A DNA stretch of 64,000 nt from Parietaria judaica (Eukaryota; Streptophyta; Magnoliopsida; Rosales; Urticaceae). Position 1 is the stretch's first letter. Each line of letters starts with the position of its first letter. The position numbers and the translations under genes were made by a program. Of this stretch, positions 1 to 10,652 are shown piece after piece. The stretch lies in NCBI GenBank assembly GCA_954871525.1, contig OX940868.1:30624056-30688055 (forward strand), in the 5' to 3' direction. The notes below the pieces were generated by a model. It saw only the letters and a program-made list of their open reading frames with translations, was not told where the DNA came from and made no database searches.

Positions 1-1664
1 CCGCTGAGGTATATCGCTGGTGGAAGATTCGAAAGCTGATTATACTGCTGATTGGTGGCATTGTTCGGCATTACAAACACGGGAAGCTCCAAGTAGTTCC
101 GAGGCTTCGATGGCCCGGAAGTCAGCGCTGGAAGACCGCAAAGCTCGAGAGGAAATCCGCCAGAGAGCAAATTTGTGTTCAAATCCAAGTAGAACAAGTT
201 TGAAAAGCTTCCCAACCAGCCCGGAATCTGCCCAGTCAACCTGTTGACCGACAAATCCAGCACCTGGAGGTTCTTCAGCTTGGCAATCCAAACCGGAAAT
301 TTCCCTTTGAGCGAACAACCGCCAATCCCGAGGACGACAAGGCTCGGAAACTCGTCGGCCTCCACAACGCCCTCGTCCTGAGGCATGTCCTCGTGCCAGA
401 AGTTCTTGGACATAACCAGAGTGGTCAGAGTTTTGCTCTGCTTGAGAATGGCGAGCGCTCCGGTGAGGTTGCTGAAGCTGTTGTTCGAGACGGTGAGGAA
501 CGACAGCGACGTCAGATTCAGAACCTCCGGCGAGATTTGGCCCCGGAGATTATTCGCGGCGAATCTCACGGCCGTGAGAGACTTACACTTGTACAGGCTC
601 GCCGGAATCTCGCCGGTGAGGTAGTTGTTGCCGAGGTCAAGCGTCGACAGCAGTTGGAGGTCGGAGAAGTCAAGGCCGGAGATATCGCCAGTGAGAGCGT
701 TGACTCGCAAATTCAACGTCGACAGATTGGTCAAATTCGAAATGGAAGCCGGAATCTTACCAGTCAGGCTGTTGATGTGAAGAAGAAGCTTCTCGAGCTT
801 CCCCAACCGTCCGATTTCGCCGGGGATCGGACCGGTGAGCTGGTTGGAGAAGAGCTCTAGGGTTTGGAGCCGGAGAAGCTTGACGACTCCGTTTCGTATC
901 GGTCCAGAGAGGTTGTTCACCGGCAAGGAGATTTGCGTCAGCGAAACGACGTCGTAGAGCTCGTCGGGAATCGGTCCGACGAGGTTGTTGAACCCCGCAC
1001 GGAAGATCTCGAGCTCGGAGCAGTCCCTGATTCCGGCGGGAATCTCGCCGGAGAACTCATTGAAAGAGAAATCGGAGGATCGCAGCCTCGGAGATTGGGA
1101 GCAGAAGTTAGGGATTCGACCGGAGAGGCTGTTGTTGCTGACGTTGAAGCTCGCGAGCGAGGGGCTGAGCAGGGCCTTGGGGACCGGACCGTCGAAGAGG
1201 TTGCTCGAGAGGTCGATCGTACGGAAATCCATGGCGGACAGCGAGGAGGAGGGCAATCCGCCATGGAAGCGGTTGAAGCTCAGGTCGAGCACCCGCAGGC
1301 TCTTCAGGACGGCGAAGAACTCCGGCGGCAGCGAGCCGTAGAGAGAGTTGCGCGAGAGGTTGAGCTCGGCGAGGCGCGAGAGGTTCGTGAAGGTCGGGAA
1401 CACCATGGCCTTGAGCTCTCTGGAAGGGAGGTGTAGCCCGATCACGCCATTCTCGTCGCAGCGAACCCCCTCCCAGTCGCAGCAATCCGACGAGTTTCCC
1501 CACTCGAGCGGAGCCGGGGACGAGAGGTTCGCGAAGAAGGCCATGAGCGAGTCTCTCTCGACCTCGTCGCAGACGCTCGCCGCGAAGCTCCCCAGCAGAG
1601 CCGGCCACAGGGAGAGAACCAGAACAGAGAGCACGGCGAGCTTCATCGAAGAAGAAGACTCCAT
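1..1664 (-). CDS. PSY1R: Tyrosine-sulfated glycopeptide receptor 1-like LRR receptor kinase, N-terminal part (runs off the window)
   Basis: An unbroken minus-strand frame runs from the ATG at 1664 to the window edge (about 554 codons, no intron). Residues 1-29 form a signal peptide with a hydrophobic core. A paired-cysteine LRR cap follows (CCDWEGVRC), then a long series of plant LRRs (LxLSxNxLxGxIP). Near the edge the frame reads ATNQQYNQLSNLPPAIYLS, which I recognise from PSY1R just before its last LRRs. Family knowledge: PSY1R is a plasma-membrane receptor kinase linked to sulfated PSY peptide signalling, related to the phytosulfokine receptor PSKR. The transmembrane and kinase parts lie outside the window. 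An in-frame second ATG at 1646 would still leave a signal peptide. PSKR is the main alternative, but the matching segment favours PSY1R. Confidence 0.87.
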   Translation of the reverse strand, partial: MESSSSMKLAVLSVLVLSLWPALLGSFAASVCDEVERDSLMAFFANLSSPAPLEWGNSSDCCDWEGVRCDENGVIGLHLPSRELKAMVFPTFTNLSRLAELNLSRNSLYGSLPPEFFAVLKSLRVLDLSFNRFHGGLPSSSLSAMDFRTIDLSSNLFDGPVPKALLSPSLASFNVSNNSLSGRIPNFCSQSPRLRSSDFSFNEFSGEIPAGIRDCSELEIFRAGFNNLVGPIPDELYDVVSLTQISLPVNNLSGPIRNGVVKLLRLQTLELFSNQLTGPIPGEIGRLGKLEKLLLHINSLTGKIPASISNLTNLSTLNLRVNALTGDISGLDFSDLQLLSTLDLGNNYLTGEIPASLYKCKSLTAVRFAANNLRGQISPEVLNLTSLSFLTVSNNSFSNLTGALAILKQSKTLTTLVMSKNFWHEDMPQDEGVVEADEFPSLVVLGIGGCSLKGKFPVWIAKLKNLQVLDLSVNRLTGQIPGWLGSFSNLFYLDLNTNLLSGGFPLELCGLPALTSGPSKPRNYLELPVFVMPNNATNQQYNQLSNLPPAIYLS

Positions 1665-4286
1665 GGTTTTGGGGTTTTTCCGAGTTCTGGGCAACTGGGC
1701 AAAGCTAGTCGATGGTGACTGATAAGGTGATCGTCGGCTTGAGGATCATAATGAGAGAGGGGTCAAACGCAAGTTGGGTTTGTTCTCGACGAGGAAGACG
1801 AAGACGACGACGAGAGAGCTTCCATGTGAAGATGAAGTCCCTGGAGAGTGTCATCTGGGTTGGTCCGTGGAGCTCCCAAGAACCTCCATTGACTCTCGGA
1901 ACAGGAAGAGAGAGAAGGGAAATGGGAAGTGACGTTGATGGAGGAAATGATAAATATTAATGAAATCCTTTGAAAAGCGTTTACTTTGGTTGTGGGCGGC
2001 TGGTAGTGTGTGTCGCTGTGTTGTGCTCATCATCATCATCCCTCTTATTATTGTTTATCATTTTTATTTTATTTTAATAAATAGATTCTCGAGAGTAATA
2101 GCTAATTTTGAAAGTGGGTAATAATCAATATTTTAATTTAATTATTTGGTGCAGTTTCTCTTAATAAATATATCAACGATTAATATTAGCAATACGCCAA
2201 ATCCAATACCCTTTGAGCTTATTCAATATTATTAAATTAGAATAATAATAAAAAAAAGGAATACGCCAATACCCTGCGTGAGAAAATCAAGTGGGGTGTG
2301 AAACTTTGAGAATGATTTTACAAATTAGTTAAATTCGGGAGAGAATGGTAGAAAATAACAAAATTCAAGGGGGTGGGTTAATTTTATTTTATTTTTAGTT
2401 TCAAAGCAATTAAAAGGAAACCAAATTTATGAAGAAAAAAAAAGAATAAACAAAATGATAAACTAAGAAAGAATAGTTATGTAATATCACCCGTTCAAGT
2501 GGATATAGAAAATGCATCATGTCACATAGTCACTTTCGTGTAAGAGAATAACTCGGATTAGGTCAAGTTTAGTGATACTAATTTAAAACTACGTTAGATT
2601 CTAAAAAAAGTAAAGAATAAATCAATTTCTTTAGCTTTAAGATATGCTAGTTTTGTCTCTATGGTACTATGCAAACTAAATTTGAAATTTGTTGGCTAAA
2701 GCAACCCAAAAGAAGATAAAATAAATATAGGATTTATTCTGGGTAAAGAAATATATGTGTATATATATATATTATTTTTTGTGTATACAAAATAAGTGGA
2801 TAATAAAAAAAGACACAAAATATCATCCCAAGTCCCAACACAGCACTTGCGTGTGTTTGAGGACAACCAAAGCAAAGATAACAAAGCATCATTTGCAATA
2901 AAGAGTGAATCCTTCTCTTTTTCTTTTTCCCTTTTTTTGTTTTGTTTACGTGGGTATTTCCTTGCAAGTTTGACAAAAACAAAAACAAAATTAAATAAAA
3001 GGATGTTTGTGGTAAAAGTACCTTGAAATTCTCCTTAAATACGGTGTATTACAAATTTCTTTTGGTTGTCGCAAAAGTTTCAAAAAAAAAAGTAAATTTT
3101 TATTTTTATCGTGGTAAAAATTTCATAATTTTTTTTTAAAAAAGGTCCTGATGTTTTATGGTAAAATTATTTTGGTTTACTATCCTTACTCAGGCGGCTA
3201 ACGCCCGAAAAAAGTGAAATTTGAATTAAGTTTCTCCTTGGACTAAGAAAATTTCTTCTTGGTTGAGCCTTTGGTCGAGTTCCTATTGACTTATTTTATA
3301 GGATTTAGTTTCAAGAGCCTTTTTACTTATTCAACTTTGCTACATATTTAAGTAAAGACGAATCATCTCGTTCAAGTGGTCCGCCTTTGTTCATCTATAC
3401 CAGGTGTCATGTACGATACGACCCAACATGAACGATTTTAGTCATTGGCTCTAGATACGAAGCGGAAGTCACCATCACCTACAGTCGTTTCCTCGACATT
3501 TGTTTCCCTGGTTTAAAACTTTTTCCACAACAAATTGAAATTTAAAATATGCCCTAAAAACTAACTTGCGATACTTTTGCCGCAAATATCCCATAAATAA
3601 ATAATAATAAAAACACTTTTGACTTCTGAAACTTTATTACTCTTTTTTTCTTTTTCTTTTTGGCTTTTTATTTATTCCCTCTTGCAATATTATAAGATGG
3701 GAATAACCAACTTGGAGGGTATGAAATTGCTGTGTCTTATGATAAATTATTGAATTAAAATAAAGGGGAAAACATGGAATTAAATTAATATATCCCCACA
3801 ATCCACATGCAATTTGTCAAAAGTTATGCAATCCAATTACAATGGATTTGGGTTATTTTATTGGTAAGTTTCTTAAAATAGTGTCAATTTGATGGCCCTG
3901 AGGCGCAGAGAGCTAGCTGTTTTGTCGTTTAGCTTAGCAATATACTAAGCTCCTGAAATTTATGTATAAAATAATGTATAATACACTAATGTCAATGCTA
4001 TATATGGCTTAAAATATGTGTACATACATAATACATATAGATAGATAGATATAAGACCCTGGGACAGAAAGCTTGAAGAAAGTTTGCTCAGATAATAAGT
4101 TAGAAAGTACAGTGATTGACTTGACCCCGAGGACACATCAAGTCAAACACTATTGTGCTTTAAATGCGGTTTGGGCCTGAATGGGCTTTCGGTTGGGCCT
4201 CTTGGGCATGTCAGACATTAGTCAATAAGATATAGGGTGGGACCCAGCAATAAAATCAATATAAAAATCATGGTTCTACTTCTAAT
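1665..4286. other. Gene-free stretch with the PSY1R leader and promoter
   Basis: About 2.6 kb upstream of the receptor gene. The first 350 bases are purine- and CT-rich and probably include the 5' leader. The rest is AT-rich with many stops in all frames and a short AT microsatellite near 2755-2772. I see no coding exon or bounded element. Confidence 0.6.
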
Positions 4287-4641
4287 TAGAGGTGTCAAGT
4301 GGGCCGGGGTGGGCCAACCCGGCCCACAACCCGTTAAACCCGCATGTTAAACGGGGCGGGCTCGACCTGTCCCGTTCAATGTGCGGGGCGGGGCGGGGCG
4401 GGTTTTGGAAAAGGCATCAAGGCCCACCCCGGCCCATGAACCCGAACCCACAATGTCGCGGGGCGAGGCGGGGCGGGCTTTTTACGAGTCGGTTTAGTGG
4501 GGTTTTACGAGTCGAGTTTAGTGGGCTTTTACGGGTCGAATTTGGTGGGCTTTTCATAAACCAAAACGGGTTGGATTTTTACAGAGAGTAAATACATGAA
4601 TGAATGAATAACAAATTATAACTTGAAAGTATAGCATGAAT

Positions 4642-4805
4642 GAATGTTGAATTGATTCATGAATTTCAAGATGTAAAGATTGAATAGTGAACATGAAAGT
4701 GAAAGTGAACAATAAAATGAGAATACGTGATTTTAAAATTAATTAGTGAATAATAAAATTAGAATAGTGAATAATGAACGTGATTAATAATTATAAATTG
4801 TAAAG
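4642..4805 (+). repeat. Internal direct repeat, copy 1, in the hAT element
   Basis: This segment of about 164 bp is repeated in diverged form 326 bp downstream at 4968-5131. Both begin around GTTGAATTGATTC and end around TTATAAATTGTAAAG. Point changes and small indels separate them, so the duplication is not recent. Confidence 0.7.
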
Positions 4806-4967
4806 TTGAAACTTGAAACTAATCAATTATAAAATCTAAATGAATATGTTAATATGAAAGAGATTAGTGAATCGTCAAACCGAAGGTCTATACCTCGTGA
4901 ATAATGAAATTGATTAGTAAGTTATGAAATTGATTAGCGAATTATAACTTGATAGTTTAAAATTAAT

Positions 4968-5131
4968 GAACGTTGAATTGATTCGTGAATTTCAAGATTT
5001 AGATGTTAAATAGTGAATATGATAGTGCTAATTGAATAATAAAATGATAATGAGTGATTTTGAAATTAACTATTGAATATAAAATTAGAATAATGATTTA
5101 TGAACGTGGCCAGTAGTTATAAATTGTAAAG
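4968..5131 (+). repeat. Internal direct repeat, copy 2, in the hAT element
   Basis: This is the partner of the 4642-4805 copy, in the same orientation, inside the AT-rich core of the element. Confidence 0.7.
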
Positions 5132-5955
5132 GTGAAACTAGTGAATTAAGAAATCATGTTTTATACATGAAATCACGCAATGTCGTAATTGATTAATTCA
5201 TTCTCAAACTAAAATTAAAACTAGAGAATAATCGATTATCGAATTTTGATTAATAAATTTAAAAAAATTAATTAAAAAATTTAAGAGCTACATTTAGTAG
5301 AATATATGTACAAAATAAATTAATAAATCATGTAATATAAAGATAATTGTTAATTTCTATAACAATACAATATTTAGAGTAATTTTTTATTTTTATAATA
5401 TTAATTATAATATTTTTATTATAATTTTTTATAAATCATTTATGAGCCTCACAGTCACTGCCATAAAATAGAAATAGAGTTATCAAATGATACATAACAA
5501 TTACAAACGATATCAGAAACAAAAACGACTGAATTATTAGTAAACATTGTCAATATTGTAAAAGAAAAAAGGATAAAAGTTGACGATATGGTGGATTACT
5601 TGATTTATTAGGGCACCAAAAAACGACAATGACATTTGAAAGCGACCAATACCCAAAAAAATAAACAGTAAAACAAGTAAAAATATGGTTTATGTGGGCT
5701 TTTTTAAACGGGGCGGGTTTATGTGGGCTTCGGGGCGGGATTTTGAACGGGGCGGGTCGGGGTGAGCTTTTGAGCGGGGCGGGGCGAGTTTGGGGCGGGC
5801 CTATAAAAGCATAACCCAGCCTGACCCTTTTGATAGGGGCGAGTCTAGCCCGGCCCACAAAAAAACGGGACGGGGCGGGGTGAACCCGCTTTTTTTACGA
5901 GTCGGGGCAGGTGGGCCTGGGCCGACCCGGCCCACTTGACACCTCTACTTCTAAT

Positions 5956-6953
5956 TCTCGTATCATCTCAAATTCATTAAGAGATCTCAATCTTTATGAA
6001 GTAAAATTGTAATAATATAAAGATAAATGAATTTGAACGTCTATTCTTGCTAATCTAAAAAAAATAAAAATTAGTCTCAAAGAATATTAAAATCGATAAA
6101 ACATATTTTCTCTACTTCCAAAATCCAAATGAGTCAATGCACCCACCAACCATTTGATCACCACTCTTTATAAAAGCGACGATAAATGGAGAATTCATAA
6201 TTTTGTGTCCTTTGATTTTGACAATTTTATAAGAAAGAATAACAATAGATTATAAATAAATTAAAGATAATAAAGTTATAAATTCAAAAAGATAGGAAAA
6301 ACCTTTTGAGGTTCATTCACATGCTAGATCGGCTAATTTTGTCCTATATTGAAGATAATGAACTACTGCTATTATTTAATTTAAATATTTATATGTTTAA
6401 ATAGTTAAATTAATGCTCTTTAAACAAAAAGTTAAATTAATGCATTTCGATGTTTTTTTTTTATGTATTTATTTGACCTCGGACTCTTTAAAAATGAATT
6501 GTCATTATCATTAGCTATAATAAGTCTTAAATCTGTCGTTTTCGTATTTCCTTCGTTGACATGATATATATTTGGCATTTATATAAATCAATTCTTTAAT
6601 ATATAAATCCGAATTTTTATAGACTTTAACGAGTCTAGTACTCTTTCTTTGTCTATTATAATGAGTTTACTTATGGCTTGCAATCTTAAATAACAATTAA
6701 CAATTCCATGCAACGTCACGACAAGTTTGGAAATTTAAGTTACGTGGCAGGACAAAATTTCCTTCTTAGAAGGTTTTGAAACATTTGATGTGCTATTTAG
6801 TGATATATAAATAAATAAATAAATAAAACAAGCATTTTATTGTATTTTGTAAGGTCTTGAATTAAATCTATCGTGGAAACTGGAAAGTTTGTCGCATACT
6901 CTAAATATGTCATGTTATCTTCGCTCTTGTACCGAATTTTTTTAAATATTATA
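5956..6953. other. Gene-free AT-rich spacer
   Basis: About 1 kb of AT-rich sequence between the hAT element and the solo LTR. It has an ATAA short repeat near 6810-6828 and no frame or bounded element that I can see. Confidence 0.6.
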
Positions 6954-7580
6954 TGTTAATGCTTGAAATTAGATTAGTAAAATCCGGCCCAATAGCTTAT
7001 TATGGGCCGCCAATGGTTCCTGGGAAGCTCACTTCGTTCCATGAACTTGAAAAAAGAAATTAAAAGCGAGATTTTGACGTGCTAAGTGCTTGCTTCTTCG
7101 TCTTTGGCGATCCGGAAAGTTGTCTCGGAGAACCTTGCTTCAATCCCTGAACCTGAAAAAAGAGAAGGAAATGTGAACTTTAGAGGAGGGCGGAGGTGAG
7201 ACCTCCATCGCTCACTCCGACGCTCAACATTAGTACGAAATTTTAGGTGTCGGGGAGTAAAAATATGAACATAGGTTTTTTCGGCTCGGGAATGGCTTCC
7301 TGATTGTGGCTGGGTTACCCTTGTATTTATAGAGGATGGAAGGACCGATTTCGTGCCTTTGGGGCGCGTAGGGTGCCCCGAAGGCACGTTTTTGCCTTTT
7401 GGGGCGCGCGGATGTTCCGTTTTGGCTCCTCGAATCGGACCTTGACTTTATTTGACTTTCTCGGGTGGGGTCGTTGACCTTGTTGACTTTTTTGTTAGGC
7501 TGGTCTTTTTTTTTTGGCCTATGGCAAAACTTATTGGGTTGGGCCCTAACGTTTTATTCGTTGGAAAAACACGCATAACA
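6954..7580 (+). mobile_element. Solo LTR of an LTR retrotransposon, 627 bp
   Basis: The segment begins TGTTAATGC and ends CGCATAACA (TG...CA, with TGTT/AACA as a short inverted end). It is flanked by the 5-bp direct repeat TTATA at 6949-6953 and 7581-7585. A TATA-like GTATTTATAGA near 7321-7331 sets plus orientation. No internal retrotransposon sequence or second LTR adjoins it, so it is a solo LTR left by recombination. Its core motif and end sequences are shared with the larger LTR at 60468-62061, so the two families are related. Confidence 0.85.
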
Positions 7581-8677
7581 TTATATATTCTTGTTCAATA
7601 ATACTATTTTATCCGATTGTGAATTGACGTAAAAGAACACAAAAAATTAAAGAAGAAAAAATACTAAACCAACTCGCATCTTTCTTAACAATTTCTATAG
7701 ACTCAATTACCTTGTCGAGTGCGTCTCGACCTCGTCGTCTCATGCCTCGTCGACGCTCCCTTGTCGATAATTTCTTGTCATCTTGTCGCTCATTGACTCA
7801 TCGACACATTATGCTCAACCAAATCTAGCTTAATCTCACTCCATAGATCAACCCAATGTTTGTTCATCTTTAATATATAATTAGTTCAAAAAATGTCTCT
7901 ACCATGCATGAGAGCATGAGTATAATAAGCTCGGAAATAACAAGTTGGGGCTATTTCAATTTCGGCAATTTAAGTTTTACATATGTTATCGTTTATACAT
8001 TATAAGTACTTTATTATAGCTGAGTCATTTTTCAATAAGTTTAGATATACGTTTTATACAACTTTAGTTTACATTAGTAACGTTTGTTTATACAGTGGAG
8101 TTGAACCAAAATTCTCTCTTATTGTCACTTGTTTCGTCTCTCTGACTTGGCTTGTGAGAGAATGAGGTTCGGAAGCGAAAAAATAATCGTTTCCGAGATC
8201 GAGATTCCGGGCTGTATTAAAGATCTAGAACTTTACAAATTTTGTGAAAGAAGAAGAAAAACAATCATACAAATAATTAGAACGGGTTAGTAGGATGTCT
8301 GCTTCATGAACAGACTAAAGTTCACGAGTCATTAGAGTATTTGTCACGTTGTGATAATTTTTTGTTGGAGTTTTGTATGTATGGAATTCAACATAACTCT
8401 CTTTAACTCATATATTCAAAGATCAATTTTTCTTCTTCTGTATGCTCTTATCTTTCTAACGTGTAAACTCTTACTATTAATAAAATAACGCACGGTCAGA
8501 CCCAACATGAGAATTTTGAAAGCAAGAAATAGGAAGAAGAGTAAACTTGAGAGCTTGTACTGATAATCAATGATTCAAGCCTTAATTGCGTCATAGATAT
8601 TTAATTTTTAGTCAACATAAGTGACATACTCAACCCCTAAAAGTGATGACAACAGTACATAAGGAATGTTTTAAGGG

Positions 8678-8693
8678 GTTGACCAATATCGCC

Positions 8694-8726
<33 letters not shown>

Positions 8727-8973
8727 CTGTCACCATGTATTCGTTAACACCTTGCTAACTCTCCAACGTGAGATGTCATGTGTACAGCCACATTAGTCAC
8801 AATTACTAAATTAAAATTAAAAAAATTAATTGAACCAAAACAATAAAATTCATCAATTTAAAACTCACCGCTACCATATGACAAACGAGGCATCCACGTG
8901 GCATACAAGCGGCCTGCAGTTAACAACTATGTGGCGGACACTAACAAGGAAATGAACAACGATATTGGTCAAC
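8678..8973. mobile_element. Possible short inverted-repeat (MITE-like) element with a 32-base poly-T
   Basis: GTTGACCAATATCG at 8678-8691 is exactly inverted at 8960-8973. Between them are 32 consecutive T at 8695-8726 and a GC-richer part including ACGTGGCATACAAGCGG. I cannot define a target duplication, so the outer limits are unknown. Confidence 0.4.
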
Positions 8974-9971
8974 TCATTTTTTACTATGCCGCCACTTTTA
9001 GAGTTTGAATATATGCCACCAACTTTGATCATAAATTAAGTATTGATATCGCAATTACCGCATGATCCAATGTGAACCGGCTTGCTTGTATTCTATGTTG
9101 GGCCTATGGCCCAATAACTTGAGACTGAGTCTATGAGTCCAATGAGAGGTGGTTATTGGGCTAGAGAGGAAGCAACGAAAAAACAAGGACGAGGGTCTAT
9201 AAGGGGAAAGAGAAAAATCCAAAATCCGGTTTCGAATTTCATATCTAGGAGTATGTTTTGATCGGTTGAAGTGCGATTTCGTAGCTCTGTAGCCAACTGC
9301 TAGGAGAAAAACACGATTTTTCATGACGATTAAGCATGCGTCATTGAGAAAATTCCCTCTTTAAATTTTACATGTACACGTCGACGTCGGACTACTTAGT
9401 TTAGTACTACTTTGTAATTATAGTAAAGATTAATGAGCGGCATTATGATCTGTGGCTTTTATATTCTTTGTTTTAGAGGGTTTTCTGGGTTTTCTATGCC
9501 AAAATCTAATTTTCTGCTTTTATATTAGATTATTTAAACTGTATGATGTATTAAAAGAGTTTTATTGTTATTTTTCATCACATTTTGAAGTTTCTCGCAA
9601 CATTTTTAGTTGGGAAATAGGATTATGTTTTTATTTATATGTAAGGGGTGATCAAAATACAAAATTCACTTATAGAGAGACAGAGTAAACAAAGAGAGAG
9701 AGAGAACAAAAAGTTTGTTGTAAGATTAACATTATTTTTATCTCAGATGGAAAGATACATATTATTATCAACTGTTTGGATCATAATCATTCGATCATTC
9801 CTTGGACATTCTCTGAACGACATGTAGCTTAAAGAAGAAACATATAAAATTTGTAAACGACATGTACTTTCTAGGAGTCCTTAGTAATTGCTAATTAGTA
9901 CCCACCTACCTACCATTCTTTTTTAATTAACAAATGTTTTTGCTATTGCGAATTAACGAATTGATGAAAAA

Positions 9972-10330
9972 TTGTGGCATAAATACTCTTAAATCATTTT
10001 AAATTATATATATATATTTAATATCCACTTCACTCAGTTTCACGTTTTGAATCATTGCATATTGTGAAGGAAAATACATTTGTCGGAAAACGATGTGAAG
10101 GAAAAAAAATTGCTTTTACACGTTGGCAAAACATGAAATTTCGATTGAAATGTGGTAATGACGTGGCTTTATCAACGAGCCACCCATGACACTTTGCGTA
10201 CGGACAGTGACACCGTAAACGAAGAACTCGACATATTTTTAATTTTTCACTTATAATATTTTTTGCACTACTTTGGAGGTATGAAAATATACTTGTAACT
10301 TAGGATAATTTAAAAGTATTTATGCCGCTA
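9972..10330. mobile_element. Possible MITE upstream of the NHX gene
   Basis: GCATAAATACT at 9977-9987 is inverted as AGTATTTATGC at 10315-10325. A further loosely inverted AAATTAT/ATAATTT lies inside. The GTGGCATAAATACT-type end also occurs near 32580, suggesting a local repeat family. No target duplication is clear. It ends about 320 bp before the NHX start codon, so it may form part of that promoter. Confidence 0.4.
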
Positions 10331-10652
10331 TTTTCTCTTTAAATATTGAGGAAAAAAATATATTATAGTTACAAACTCTACAGATGTAACTCGATCAGTA
10401 GCTCCAATTTTTAATTTAATATTTTAAATATATGTGGAGAAACAGAGCATAATTAATTAATTGGAAGTAATAGTCGAAACTCGAAGTTAATTGATAATCA
10501 CAATTAGCGTTAATTAAACTCCATTTTCGTACAAAACTGGAAACGATTCCGCGAAATCGGAAGGAGAAAACGCTCGAAGCGTCTTCGAAGTTCGAACTCG
10601 AAGTTTCTGGACGGAATTGGCGATCGGCGAGGATCGCTTCCAAGGTCCAGCA

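Larger units (their letters stand above)
4287..5947. mobile_element. Non-autonomous hAT-type DNA transposon, 1,661 bp
   Basis: The element starts with TAGAGGTGTCAAGTGGGCC and ends with its exact reverse complement. It is flanked by the 8-bp direct repeat CTTCTAAT at 4279-4286 and 5948-5955. An 8-bp duplication and ends of the type YAGRGGTGTCAA are hallmarks of plant hAT elements. The subterminal 300 bp on each side are GC-rich, with repeated GGGGCGGG and GGCCCA motifs like subterminal transposase-binding repeats. The core is AT-rich and holds no transposase frame, so the copy would depend on an autonomous relative. Confidence 0.92.
7586..10652. other. Gene-free stretch and NHX promoter region
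   Basis: AT-rich sequence with no convincing coding exon. It holds a run of TTGTCGA-like short repeats at about 7720-7810, a 32-base poly-T at 8695-8726, two possible inverted-repeat elements (entered separately), and the promoter and leader of the NHX gene in the last few hundred bases. Confidence 0.55.
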
